DNA of 64,000 bases from Bacillota bacterium (GTDB taxonomy: Bacteria > Bacillota > Clostridia > Oscillospirales > Feifaniaceae). Under the pieces are notes generated by a model, which saw only the letters and a program-made list of their open reading frames with translations, ran no database searches and had not been told where the DNA came from. The stretch covers positions 1-64,000 of the forward strand of contig JAUZPM010000001.1 of NCBI GenBank assembly GCA_030705925.1, read 5' to 3'. Shown here piece after piece: positions 30,032 through 37,728 of the stretch. The position numbers and the translations under genes were made by a program. The number at the start of each line of letters is the position of its first letter. Positions within the stretch are counted from its first letter, which is position 1.

Positions 30032-30328
30032 ATGACAAAGCTCCAATATCCGCTCAAGGTTGTTATGTTCTTATTTGTTTCGGCACTTATCGGCATTTTT
30101 ACGAGTTGGCTGCAGTTCTCAAATATTAAGCCAAGTATCATACTTATAATTATTTTTTTGATTTCCGGCGGCTGTTTATGGTATTTCCTTAATCATAAAA
30201 AACCAATAGCCACAATAAGTGTAATAATAAATGTTGTTATTTTTATTATATGCGGAATAATCGCCTATAAAGTTATGACTTATACTTCGGCTTATCTTTA
30301 TTTGGAAAGCCATACTTCCATATATTAA
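30032..30328 (+). CDS. Hypothetical small membrane protein
   Basis: 98 aa, not recognised. Three or four hydrophobic segments (about 8-27, 34-53, 60-82) with almost no charged residues in the core. The ATG follows AGGTGATGTA. It has a candidate terminator (30380-30414). Between it and the DUF421 gene lies an imperfect hairpin near 29930-29962. Confidence 0.6.
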   Translation: MTKLQYPLKVVMFLFVSALIGIFTSWLQFSNIKPSIILIIIFLISGGCLWYFLNHKKPIATISVIINVVIFIICGIIAYKVMTYTSAYLYLESHTSIY

Positions 30329-30379
30329 CACAAATATATAATCATAAAATCTAAGAGCTATAATGCTGACATGAGAAAA

Positions 30380-30414
30380 CCTTCAATTGCAGTCATGCAA
30401 CTGAAGGCTTTTTT
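30380..30414. terminator. Terminator, usable from both directions
   Basis: CCTTCA-x-TTGCA (30380-30391) pairs with TGCAA-x-TGAAGG (30396-30407), loop GTCA, with TTTTTT on the plus side and a shorter TTTTC on the minus side. It lies between the rightward membrane gene and the leftward CotF-type gene. Confidence 0.75.
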
Positions 30415-30437
30415 CGTATCCGTTTTTTACAATTGGT

Positions 30438-30737
30438 TTATTTTTTGATCTGCTCCATCACATATTGTGACTGGGTCAAATCAGCATTTATCTGAGCATT
30501 CATATCGTAAGCATTATACCAGCCCTTTTTCATCATATATGAACTTAGCTGCTCCTGATAAGAGATTGCTTCATCAAGCTGTTTCTTTAAAACATTTCTG
30601 ACAGCAGGAGTTGCGGCTTCTGTAATAGCTTTTGCATATGTCGTTACTCCTGTTTTAGCAAATATCAGCATATCCGATGCAATTACCTGATCGGTCAGTT
30701 TATCTACGCCGGTTAAATTTTCAAGTACTTTGTTCAT
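30438..30737 (-). CDS. CotF-type spore coat protein
   Basis: 99 aa. An almost all-helical four-helix-bundle pattern with the Coat F hallmarks DQVIASDMLIFAKTGVTTYAKAI and GWYNAYDMNAQINADL. Coat F proteins form part of the spore coat and are expressed late in the mother cell. It follows, after 16 nt, a second short coat-like gene on the same strand. The spore-surface gene divergent from the pair supports a small sporulation locus. Confidence 0.88.
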   Translation of the reverse strand: MNKVLENLTGVDKLTDQVIASDMLIFAKTGVTTYAKAITEAATPAVRNVLKKQLDEAISYQEQLSSYMMKKGWYNAYDMNAQINADLTQSQYVMEQIKK

Positions 30738-30753
30738 TATTTAACTCCTTTCA

Positions 30754-30963
30754 TTATAATGTTGTTGAAGTTGACTTTATTACACCTATTATTTCCTGCA
30801 TTTGTCTTGCTGTTGTTGTAACGTCTTGGTTTGCAAGTCCTTTAAGCTCCTGATCGTTTATAAGTGACTGCATTGTTGACGACTTTACTGCGCATGTGTT
30901 CTTAAAAGATAAAATTTCGTGAAGGTTAACAGTCTCATGTGGAGTAATTTTAGTTGTATCCAA
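30754..30963 (-). CDS. Small CotF-associated spore protein
   Basis: 69 aa. Sequence such as ITPHETVNLHEILSFKNTCAVKSSTMQSLINDQELKGL resembles the short companions encoded next to Coat F genes in Clostridia. The start is TTG at 30963, 8 nt after a perfect AAAGGAGG; the in-frame GTG at 30972 overlaps that ribosome site and is rejected. Probably cotranscribed with the CotF-type gene. Confidence 0.75.
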   Translation of the reverse strand: MDTTKITPHETVNLHEILSFKNTCAVKSSTMQSLINDQELKGLANQDVTTTARQMQEIIGVIKSTSTTL

Positions 30964-31066
30964 AATAAACACCTCCTTTAATGGATTAACGTAACTTTTT
31001 TGTCATTTATACCTTTAATATTATTTACTTTAAAGAAGAAAATATAAATAAAAGGGGTATGATTTT

Positions 31067-31225
31067 ATGAGAAATATTTTTAGAAAATCAAAAAAACCGA
31101 TAGAGAATCAAAAGACTGCCGCATGGTCAAATATTGAGGAAAGCAAACCAGTTTCTAACGTTGCGGAACCAAACAACATACAGGCAGTAAACGCAAAAGA
31201 ATATGTCGACGAAAACGAAAAATAA
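31067..31225 (+). CDS. Small spore surface protein, CDIF630_02480-like
   Basis: 52 aa, start ATG with AAAGGGG upstream. A basic N-terminus (MRNIFRKSKKP) is followed by NQKTAAWSNIEE, VSNVAEPN and a C-terminal AVNAKEYVDENEK. This pattern (AWSNIE, V-N-AKE-VDxNE) matches, from memory, the short Clostridia spore-surface family named after CDIF630_02480. Its location next to two CotF-type genes supports a sporulation role. The stop overlaps a hairpin (31224-31247). Confidence 0.7.
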   Translation: MRNIFRKSKKPIENQKTAAWSNIEESKPVSNVAEPNNIQAVNAKEYVDENEK

Positions 31226-31247
31226 AACAGGGCGTATTCCCTGTTTT
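31224..31247 (+). terminator. Hairpin at the stop codon of the small spore gene
   Basis: AAAACAGGG (31224-31232) pairs with CCCTGTTTT (31239-31247). The T-run is short, so it is a weak terminator or a 3'-end stabiliser. Confidence 0.6.
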
Positions 31248-31248
31248 A

Positions 31249-31283
31249 CAGCTTATCGAAAAACTATGCTTTCCGATAAGCTG
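31249..31283 (+). other. Second hairpin ahead of repeat copy B
   Basis: CAGCTTATCG (31249-31258) pairs perfectly with CGATAAGCTG (31274-31283) around a 15-nt loop. There is no T-run. It lies just upstream of repeat B. Confidence 0.6.
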
Positions 31284-31292
31284 ACAGACGCT

Positions 31293-31453
31293 CGAAAAGG
31301 ACAGGCAGACGAAGAACAGGCGCTCGTCGCTGTATGCAGATACAGCAGGGCGGCTGCTCTGAAGTAAGCAAAAGTGCCCCGGTACGGGGGCACTCACGCC
31401 ATTTGCGTTTACAAACCTTAACCTTACGATCACGTTTAAAGACCCGGTACTCA
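31293..31453 (+). repeat. Dispersed structured repeat, copy B (longest copy)
   Basis: Plus-strand copy, about 160 bp. It matches copy A over its whole length except for a 15-bp piece, and matches copy C over all of C that is in the window. Two hairpins are visible: ACAGGCGC...GCGGCTGC around GCTGTAT/ATACAGC, and GTGCCCCG/CGGGGGCAC with loop GTA. No reading frame is conserved between copies. The rest of this gene-free stretch (31226-31539) holds the hairpins on each side. Confidence 0.85.
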
Positions 31454-31513
31454 TTTTGCCTTACCACATAAATATAATCGCTTTTGCGGTGCGCGTACTT
31501 TTTCGAACGTCTG

Positions 31514-31538
31514 AAAAACAGGGCAAATGCCCTGTTTT
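31514..31538. terminator. Terminator of nifJ (bidirectional)
   Basis: AAAACAGGGC (31515-31524) pairs with GCCCTGTTTT (31529-31538) around AAAT. It follows the nifJ stop on the minus strand and could also stop rightward transcription coming through repeat B. Confidence 0.8.
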
Positions 31539-31539
31539 A

Positions 31540-34500
31540 TTACTTATCATTTGAAAGTCTCTTATAAGTCTGATAACGCTCTTTAGCCTGCTCTTCTGAG
31601 ATATTGAAAAGCATATCTGCCTTATCAGGGAATGTGTTAATTAACTGAGCATAGCGGATTTCGCCGTTTAAAAAGTCTCTATACGGCATTATGGGATCTT
31701 TAGAATCAAGGTGGAACGGTTTGTCTTTAAAGCGCGGGTCAAAGCGGTATAAATGCCAATAGCCGGCATCCACAGCTTTTTTCTCTTCATGCATGCTTGA
31801 CGCCATTCCCGTCTTGATACCATGGCTGATGCACGGTGAATAAGCAATAATAAGTGACGGCCCGTTATAGCTCTCAGCATCAATTATCGCTTTTATTGTT
31901 TGATTCATATTTGCTCCCATTGCAATCTGAGCTACATATACATTTCCGTAGGTCATTGCCATCATACCCAAATCTTTTTTCCTCGCAAGTTTACCATTGA
32001 AGGCAAATTTAGCAACAGCTCCTGCAGGCGTAGATTTTGACGCCTGACCTCCTGTATTTGAATAGACCTCAGTATCCATGACAAATATATTTACGTCGTC
32101 GCCTGTTGATAAGACTTGGTCAACGCCTCCATAACCGATATCATATGCCCAGCCGTCGCCTCCGACCATCCATACCGATCTCTTTTCGAGATAATCTCTT
32201 TTCTCATAAATTTCCGAAAGTATCGGGTTTTCAGATAAATCCATTTTTTCTAAAGCATAGCTGATTTCCCTTGCATAATGCGCGGACTCGTCACCGTCAT
32301 TACTGTTTATAAGCCAGCCGTCAAAAAGATTCTTGATACTCTCGTCTATATTATCCTGTTCAACTGCCTGCCTTATAAGTTCTCCAAGTCTTTCTCTTAT
32401 CTGTTTTACTCCGATATACATGCCGTAACCATATTCAGCATTATCCTCAAACAGCGAATTTGCCCATGCGGGTCCTCTTCCGTTTGCATTGGTAGTGTAT
32501 GCGATAGAAGGTGCGCTAGCGCCCCATATCGATGAACAACCCGTGGCATTCGCAATCATCATACGTTCACCGAAAAGCTGGGTAAGAAGCTTAATATATG
32601 GCGTTTCACCGCAGCCCGGACAGGCTCCGTTAAACTCCAAAAGCGGACGGCGGAATTGGCTTCCCTTTACTGTGTCTTTTTCCATCAAACTCGGTTTTTC
32701 TGATAGAGTCATTGCAAATTCCCAGTTTTTATATTCATTTTTCATTTCCTGAATAGCTGGTTTCATGATAAGAGCCTTGTCTTTTGCCGGACAAATGTCA
32801 GCACAGTTTCCACAGCCTGTGCAGTCATATGGGCTGACTTGGATTCTGAATCCGTAAAACTCAAGCCCCTTTCCTGACGCGTTTTTAGTTTTGAAAGTTT
32901 CGGGCGCTCTGTCCAGTTCATCCTCATTAAGCAAAAATGGACGTATAGTGGCATGCGGACAAATATAAGAGCATCTTCCGCACTGAATACACTTGTCAAT
33001 CTGCCATTCGGGGATTGTTGGTGCAATCCCTCTTTTCTCATAAGCGGTGGTGCCCAGAGGAAATGCGCCGTCTTCCATTCCATTAAACGCACTAACAGGC
33101 AGACTGTCGCCTTCGTTTCTTGCCATAACCGTCTGTATTATTTTTACAAAGTCCGGCTCATCCTTTGGTTCCTCCGGCTTTTCTTTTGCATTTTTCCAGT
33201 CCTTCGGAACGTCTATTTTAACTAAAGCATCGATACCCTGATCGATTGCCTTATTGTTCATATCGACTATATTCTGACCTTTGCGACCATACTGCTTTTG
33301 AACAGAATCTTTAAGAAATCTAACGGCATCATCAAGCGGTATGATTTTGGCAAGCTTAAAAAATGCCGACTGCATGATCATATTGATTCTATTGCCAAGC
33401 CCAATTTCAGAGGCTATCTTTTCCGCATCAATTATATAAAACTCTATATTGTTTTTTGCAATATACTTTTTAAGGTCAGCCGGTATTTTAAAATCTAAAG
33501 CATCGACTGGAAAATCACAGTTTAAAACAAATGTGCCGCCCGGTCTAAGTCCCTGTAATAAATCATAGTGATTTAAAAAGGACTTATTATGACATGCGAT
33601 GTAGTCAGCATCATGAACAAGATAAGGGGATCTTATCGGGCTTTTTCCAAATCTCAAATGTGAAATCGTCGTTCCGCCGGATTTCTTGCTATCATATGAG
33701 AAATATGCCTGCACATTTAGATCGGTATGCTCACCGATTATTTTACAGGCAAGCTTATTCGCTCCTACAGTTCCATCAGATCCGAGCCCCCAGAATTTGC
33801 ACCTGACAGTTCCGTTATCAGGCGACTTATAAGAGTCGTCATCCGGAAGCGATGTGTTTGTCACATCATCCACAATTCCAATGGTAAAACCGTTTTTAGG
33901 CTTTTCGTCCATCAAATTATTGAATACGGCTAAAATCTGATTTGGTGTCGTATCCTTAGATCCGAGCCCATACCTGCCCCCGATTATTACAGGCGGATTT
34001 TGGGCACCGTTATAAATATTGCATACGTCAAGATACAACGGTTCACCGGGCGCTCCTGGTTCTTTAGTTCTGTCCAGCACAGCTATCTTTTTAACTGACG
34101 GAGGTAAAACTTTAAAGAAATATTCAGAAGAAAATGGTCTGTAAAGCCTTACTTGAAGAAGTCCTGTTTTTTCACCCTTTTTCGTTAAAAAATCTACACT
34201 TTCCTTTATTGTGTCGCATACCGAACCCATTGCAACGATCACATACTCTGCATTTATATCTCCGTAAAAATCGAACGGCTTATACTTCCTGCCTGTGATT
34301 TTTCCTATCTTAGACATATAGTCGGAAACTATCTTTGGCACTTTATCAAAATACTTGTTCTGAGCCTCTCTCCCCTGAAAATATATATCAGGGTTCTGCG
34401 CGGTACCTTTAACTAACGGGTGCGCCGGATTTAAAGCCCTGTTTCTGAATTCTTTTATTGCTTCTTTGTCAATTATTTTAGCAAGATCGCTATATTCTAT

Positions 34501-35052
34501 CTGCTCTATATTGTGGTATTCATGCGACGTCCTGAATCCATCGAAAAAATGTATAAAAGGAAGCTTTGAAGTAATTGCTGAAAGGTGAGCTACACACGCG
34601 AGATCCATGACCTCCTGAACACTTGACGACGCAAGCATAGGCGCCCCCGTTTGCCTGCAAGCCATTACGTCTTGATGATCCCCGAAAATAGATAATGCAT
34701 GCGTTGCTAAAGCTCTTGCCGATACATGAAGCACTCCCGGCAAAAGTTCGCCAACCATTTTATAAATATTCGGTATCATAAGAAGCAGTCCCTGTGAAGC
34801 AGTATACGTCGTTGTAAGTGCCCCAGCTTCAAGCGACCCATGCATTGCACCAGCAGCTCCGGCTTCTGATTGCATTTCAACAACCCTTACCCTCTGCCCG
34901 AACAAATTTGTTTTACCTTTTGCTGACCACTCGTCTGTTATTTCCGCCATCGGCGATGATGGCGTTATCGGATAAATTGCGGCAACCTCAGTAAAAGCAT
35001 AAGCGGCCTCAGCTGCCGCCTGATTTCCATCTACGGTAACTTTTTTAGACAA
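31540..35052 (-). CDS. nifJ: Pyruvate:ferredoxin (flavodoxin) oxidoreductase
   Basis: 1170 aa, the single-chain homodimeric form. It oxidises pyruvate to acetyl-CoA and CO2, reducing ferredoxin. The domain order is intact: N-terminal PFOR domain (AAAEAAYAFTEVAAIYPITPSSPMAE), CoA-binding/EKR regions, two [4Fe-4S] motifs (CIQCGRCSYICP and CTGCGNCADICP, about residues 690-760), a proximal cluster in ACPGCGE and the thiamine-diphosphate motif GGDGWAYDIGYGG. TTG at 35052 is chosen: GGGGGG lies 6 nt upstream and homologs start (M)SKKVTVDGN; the ATG at 35130 has no ribosome site. Monocistronic. Confidence 0.96.
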   Translation of the reverse strand: MSKKVTVDGNQAAAEAAYAFTEVAAIYPITPSSPMAEITDEWSAKGKTNLFGQRVRVVEMQSEAGAAGAMHGSLEAGALTTTYTASQGLLLMIPNIYKMVGELLPGVLHVSARALATHALSIFGDHQDVMACRQTGAPMLASSSVQEVMDLACVAHLSAITSKLPFIHFFDGFRTSHEYHNIEQIEYSDLAKIIDKEAIKEFRNRALNPAHPLVKGTAQNPDIYFQGREAQNKYFDKVPKIVSDYMSKIGKITGRKYKPFDFYGDINAEYVIVAMGSVCDTIKESVDFLTKKGEKTGLLQVRLYRPFSSEYFFKVLPPSVKKIAVLDRTKEPGAPGEPLYLDVCNIYNGAQNPPVIIGGRYGLGSKDTTPNQILAVFNNLMDEKPKNGFTIGIVDDVTNTSLPDDDSYKSPDNGTVRCKFWGLGSDGTVGANKLACKIIGEHTDLNVQAYFSYDSKKSGGTTISHLRFGKSPIRSPYLVHDADYIACHNKSFLNHYDLLQGLRPGGTFVLNCDFPVDALDFKIPADLKKYIAKNNIEFYIIDAEKIASEIGLGNRINMIMQSAFFKLAKIIPLDDAVRFLKDSVQKQYGRKGQNIVDMNNKAIDQGIDALVKIDVPKDWKNAKEKPEEPKDEPDFVKIIQTVMARNEGDSLPVSAFNGMEDGAFPLGTTAYEKRGIAPTIPEWQIDKCIQCGRCSYICPHATIRPFLLNEDELDRAPETFKTKNASGKGLEFYGFRIQVSPYDCTGCGNCADICPAKDKALIMKPAIQEMKNEYKNWEFAMTLSEKPSLMEKDTVKGSQFRRPLLEFNGACPGCGETPYIKLLTQLFGERMMIANATGCSSIWGASAPSIAYTTNANGRGPAWANSLFEDNAEYGYGMYIGVKQIRERLGELIRQAVEQDNIDESIKNLFDGWLINSNDGDESAHYAREISYALEKMDLSENPILSEIYEKRDYLEKRSVWMVGGDGWAYDIGYGGVDQVLSTGDDVNIFVMDTEVYSNTGGQASKSTPAGAVAKFAFNGKLARKKDLGMMAMTYGNVYVAQIAMGANMNQTIKAIIDAESYNGPSLIIAYSPCISHGIKTGMASSMHEEKKAVDAGYWHLYRFDPRFKDKPFHLDSKDPIMPYRDFLNGEIRYAQLINTFPDKADMLFNISEEQAKERYQTYKRLSNDK

Positions 35053-35166
35053 TATTAACCCCCCTGAATTATATGTTCCTTTTCTATTATTTGTATATTT
35101 AATATAATTTATAAAAAACCATCGTTTCATAACATTTATTGCTTATTTTTTTAGTAGTCCAAGCAA

Positions 35167-35195
35167 TTGTGTGTGCCCGGTGATTATGTTATAAT
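35167..35195 (+). promoter_or_regulatory. MATE exporter promoter
   Basis: TTGTGT (35167-35172), 17-nt spacer ending in TGT, TATAAT (35190-35195): an extended -10 promoter about 35 nt upstream of the ATG. Confidence 0.6.
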
Positions 35196-35229
35196 TTAAA
35201 GAACTTTAATTTCAAAGAGTTGTGAATAA

Positions 35230-36621
35230 ATGATAGAAACTGAACAGCCCTCTCTATTTAAGGGCTTTCTTGATAAGCACCTTTCAGGTGAATCCATTGA
35301 ATACCAAAAAATATTTTCCATCTTTCTTCCCATTTTGGTCGATCAGGCATTTATATTCGGGCTGAACATTTTAAACACTGCAATGATAAGTTCTTCCGGA
35401 GTTGCCGCAATCAGTGCGGTAAGTATGGTCGATTCCCTTAATATTTTTCTTGTAAGTATTTTTGTTGCACTCTCAACGGGCGGAACCGTTGTAGTCGCTC
35501 AGTATAAGGGAACTGAGAATAACAAAATGGTCTCGAAAGCCGCTGCCGGAAGTATATCATCAGTATTTATACTTGCGTTTACTTTATCAGTAGTTGCAAT
35601 TGTATTTCATGGTTCTGTATTGACTATGCTTTTTGGGCGTGCGGAAGCAGATGTATTCAGCAATGCAAGGATTTACTTAATCGGATGCAGCCTTTCTTAT
35701 TGCGGAATCGCAACTGAAGAAGCAGTATGCGGAGCGCTTAGAGGAGTTGGAGAAACAAAATCCTCACTTATCCTATCCTTGTATATGAATTTTGCTTATA
35801 TGCTGCTTAATGTCTTATTTATAAATACGTTTCATATGGGCGTTCTTGGAATGGTGATATCTCTTAATATTGCAAGATATACAGGAGGAATATTAGCGCT
35901 TTTATATATTTCGCTTTTAAAAACTCAGGTTAACTTTCATATACAAGATGCTCTGCATTTCAACTGGACCATGCTTAAAAGAATTTATTATGTGGGTATT
36001 CCTTTTGCAGCGGAACAATTATTTTTCAACGGCGGTAAAATTCTAACTCAGACTTTTGTTGTAAGGCTAGGTACATATGCACTCGCTGCCAATGCTATAA
36101 GTGGATCGATCTCCAGCCTATACCAAATCACCGGAAATTCTTTCTCACTTACTTTAATCACGGTTGTCGGACAATGCATGGGACGTCGTAATATCCGTGA
36201 TTCCAAAAAATTTACACATTCATTTATATTTTTATCTTCTGCATCATTTGTTTTAACGGCAGCGATCATATTCAGTCTTTTTAAACCTCTAGTTTCGCTT
36301 TACAACCCTCCAGAGCAGATCGTTCATACGATTTTTATTATCGTATTAATCCTTTCGATTTTTCAAATCACAATATGGTCCTTCAGTTTTATCACCCCTT
36401 CAGCGTTGCGAGCCGCAGGAGATTCAAGATTTACGTCAATTGCATCAATGCTTTCTATGTGGTTTGTTCGTGTTGTGCTTGGATATATACTTGGAATTAT
36501 GACGCCGCTTGGTATCATAGGTATATGGCTTGCCATGAACTTAGAATGGTGCGTCCGTGCAGTAATTTTTAATTTGCGTTTGCATGGCGATAAGTGGTAC
36601 AAACATCATGTTATTGATTAA
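35230..36621 (+). CDS. MATE family efflux transporter
   Basis: 463 aa, 12 membrane helices in two similar halves, the normal MATE size. Typical segments include a first-helix FLPILVDQAFIFGLNILNTAMIS and GALRGVGETKSSL near the end of the first half. MATE proteins export cationic drugs or metabolites using Na+ or H+ gradients; the substrate cannot be assigned. It has its own promoter and terminator. Confidence 0.9.
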   Translation: MIETEQPSLFKGFLDKHLSGESIEYQKIFSIFLPILVDQAFIFGLNILNTAMISSSGVAAISAVSMVDSLNIFLVSIFVALSTGGTVVVAQYKGTENNKMVSKAAAGSISSVFILAFTLSVVAIVFHGSVLTMLFGRAEADVFSNARIYLIGCSLSYCGIATEEAVCGALRGVGETKSSLILSLYMNFAYMLLNVLFINTFHMGVLGMVISLNIARYTGGILALLYISLLKTQVNFHIQDALHFNWTMLKRIYYVGIPFAAEQLFFNGGKILTQTFVVRLGTYALAANAISGSISSLYQITGNSFSLTLITVVGQCMGRRNIRDSKKFTHSFIFLSSASFVLTAAIIFSLFKPLVSLYNPPEQIVHTIFIIVLILSIFQITIWSFSFITPSALRAAGDSRFTSIASMLSMWFVRVVLGYILGIMTPLGIIGIWLAMNLEWCVRAVIFNLRLHGDKWYKHHVID

Positions 36622-36622
36622 T

Positions 36623-36657
36623 AAAAAGTGCGTTTCCACTCGGAAACGCACTTTTTT
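36623..36657. terminator. Bidirectional terminator after the MATE gene
   Basis: AAAAGTGCGTTTCC pairs with GGAAACGCACTTTT with a 4-nt loop, followed by TTTTTT. It also serves the leftward gerW gene, which ends at 36673. Confidence 0.88.
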
Positions 36658-36672
36658 ACTTCTAGTGATTTA

Positions 36673-37107
36673 CTACATTGATGCGGAAGATGTTGAAGAT
36701 GTTGAACCCTGCTGACCCTTGTTCTGCAAACCTGATACTATCTGTGGGAGTTTATCAATTATTTGAGTAGCTCCGGCACCTGCTCCTGACATCGGCAAAA
36801 CTGATACATTATCTTTATCTATTAGGATAATAGCCTCTGTGTTTAATTTAGCGCCAAGACCAAGCGCACCTGAACCGTTTCCTGTAGATCCAGTGGTTCC
36901 TGAAGTGTAGGAAGTTGTAGAAGATGTGTTTGACTGACCTTTCATAGAAGCATTTCCACCACCATAGCCAACTGTCACAGATACTACAGGAAGAAATGTT
37001 TTATCACTCTGTGATACGGGTTTACCTATTACTCCCTCTTTTTGCGTGAAGTTTTCAAGGCTTTGGAATAGGGTGTTAACATTATCGGCTAAATTGAACT
37101 GATCCAT
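36673..37107 (-). CDS. gerW: Sporulation protein GerW (YtfJ)
   Basis: 144 aa. Family features are the N-terminal VNTLFQSLENF, the VIGKPV and FLPVVSVTVGYGGG core, a flexible Ser/Thr/Gly-rich middle, and GLGAKLNTEAIILIDKDNVSVLPM. GerW is a forespore protein needed for normal germination. AAAGGAG precedes the ATG, which lies 26 nt inside the end of the upstream DUF2953 gene; the ytfI-ytfJ pairing of these two families is conserved. Confidence 0.92.
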   Translation of the reverse strand: MDQFNLADNVNTLFQSLENFTQKEGVIGKPVSQSDKTFLPVVSVTVGYGGGNASMKGQSNTSSTTSYTSGTTGSTGNGSGALGLGAKLNTEAIILIDKDNVSVLPMSGAGAGATQIIDKLPQIVSGLQNKGQQGSTSSTSSASM

Positions 37108-37636
37108 ATTCTTCTCTCCTTTTTACTTTTTGATTTTCTTTCGCATGATTGTACCTGATCCAAGATTTTACCAGATCAATTTCAGTTCCGCCCTCAAAAT
37201 AAATATAAGCATGGTCTGGATAAAAATCTGGAATTTGGTTTATTTCCATTTTGCTCAAATAAGTCCCGGAAATAAGAAGCGCACCATCCGTCACAGCTGT
37301 CAAAAACGGGTCACCTAGATTGTAATACATGTTTGCATAAGAGTCTTGAAGATACAAAGAGCGAATTATACTTATGCCTTTACCTTTGCTCTTGCCTTGT
37401 TTTTTTCGGGACTTTACAGCCTTTGAATACACCTTTAATTTAAAGATATATATCGACAGAAAAGGTCTATAATTCACCATTTTGACTCTGGCATTAAAAA
37501 AAGGGTCAAGCCATTTAATTAAAACTCGTGCATCTTCATTATCAGTATCGATCAAAAATGTTACTGTCAAAGGTTCTTCCAATAAGAGAACAATAAAAAT
37601 TACTGCAAGAAGTAAGAAAAATAAAATTAGATACAT
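37082..37636 (-). CDS. DUF2953 domain protein (YtfI-like)
   Basis: 184 aa. An N-terminal membrane segment (about 2-20) is followed by a DUF2953 region with WLDPFFNARVKM and the Tyr/Pro-rich LSKMEINQIPDFYPDHAYIYFEGG. A basic linker (KSRKKQGKSKGKG) lies in the middle. The family is found with gerW in sporulating Firmicutes; its function is unknown. It overlaps gerW by 26 nt. Confidence 0.82.
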   Translation of the reverse strand: MYLILFFLLLAVIFIVLLLEEPLTVTFLIDTDNEDARVLIKWLDPFFNARVKMVNYRPFLSIYIFKLKVYSKAVKSRKKQGKSKGKGISIIRSLYLQDSYANMYYNLGDPFLTAVTDGALLISGTYLSKMEINQIPDFYPDHAYIYFEGGTEIDLVKSWIRYNHAKENQKVKRREEYGSVQFSR

Positions 37637-37728
37637 AGGAGTTTACCTCCGTATTTTATTTTCTCCTACATGTTTTTTATTACACTGAACAAATATTTCT
37701 GAGAAATAACGATATTAACCGAAAATGT

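Noticed and set aside
31155-31467. Minus-strand open frames over repeat copy B
   Set aside because: Antisense to the repeat and to the small spore gene; their frames differ from that in copy A.
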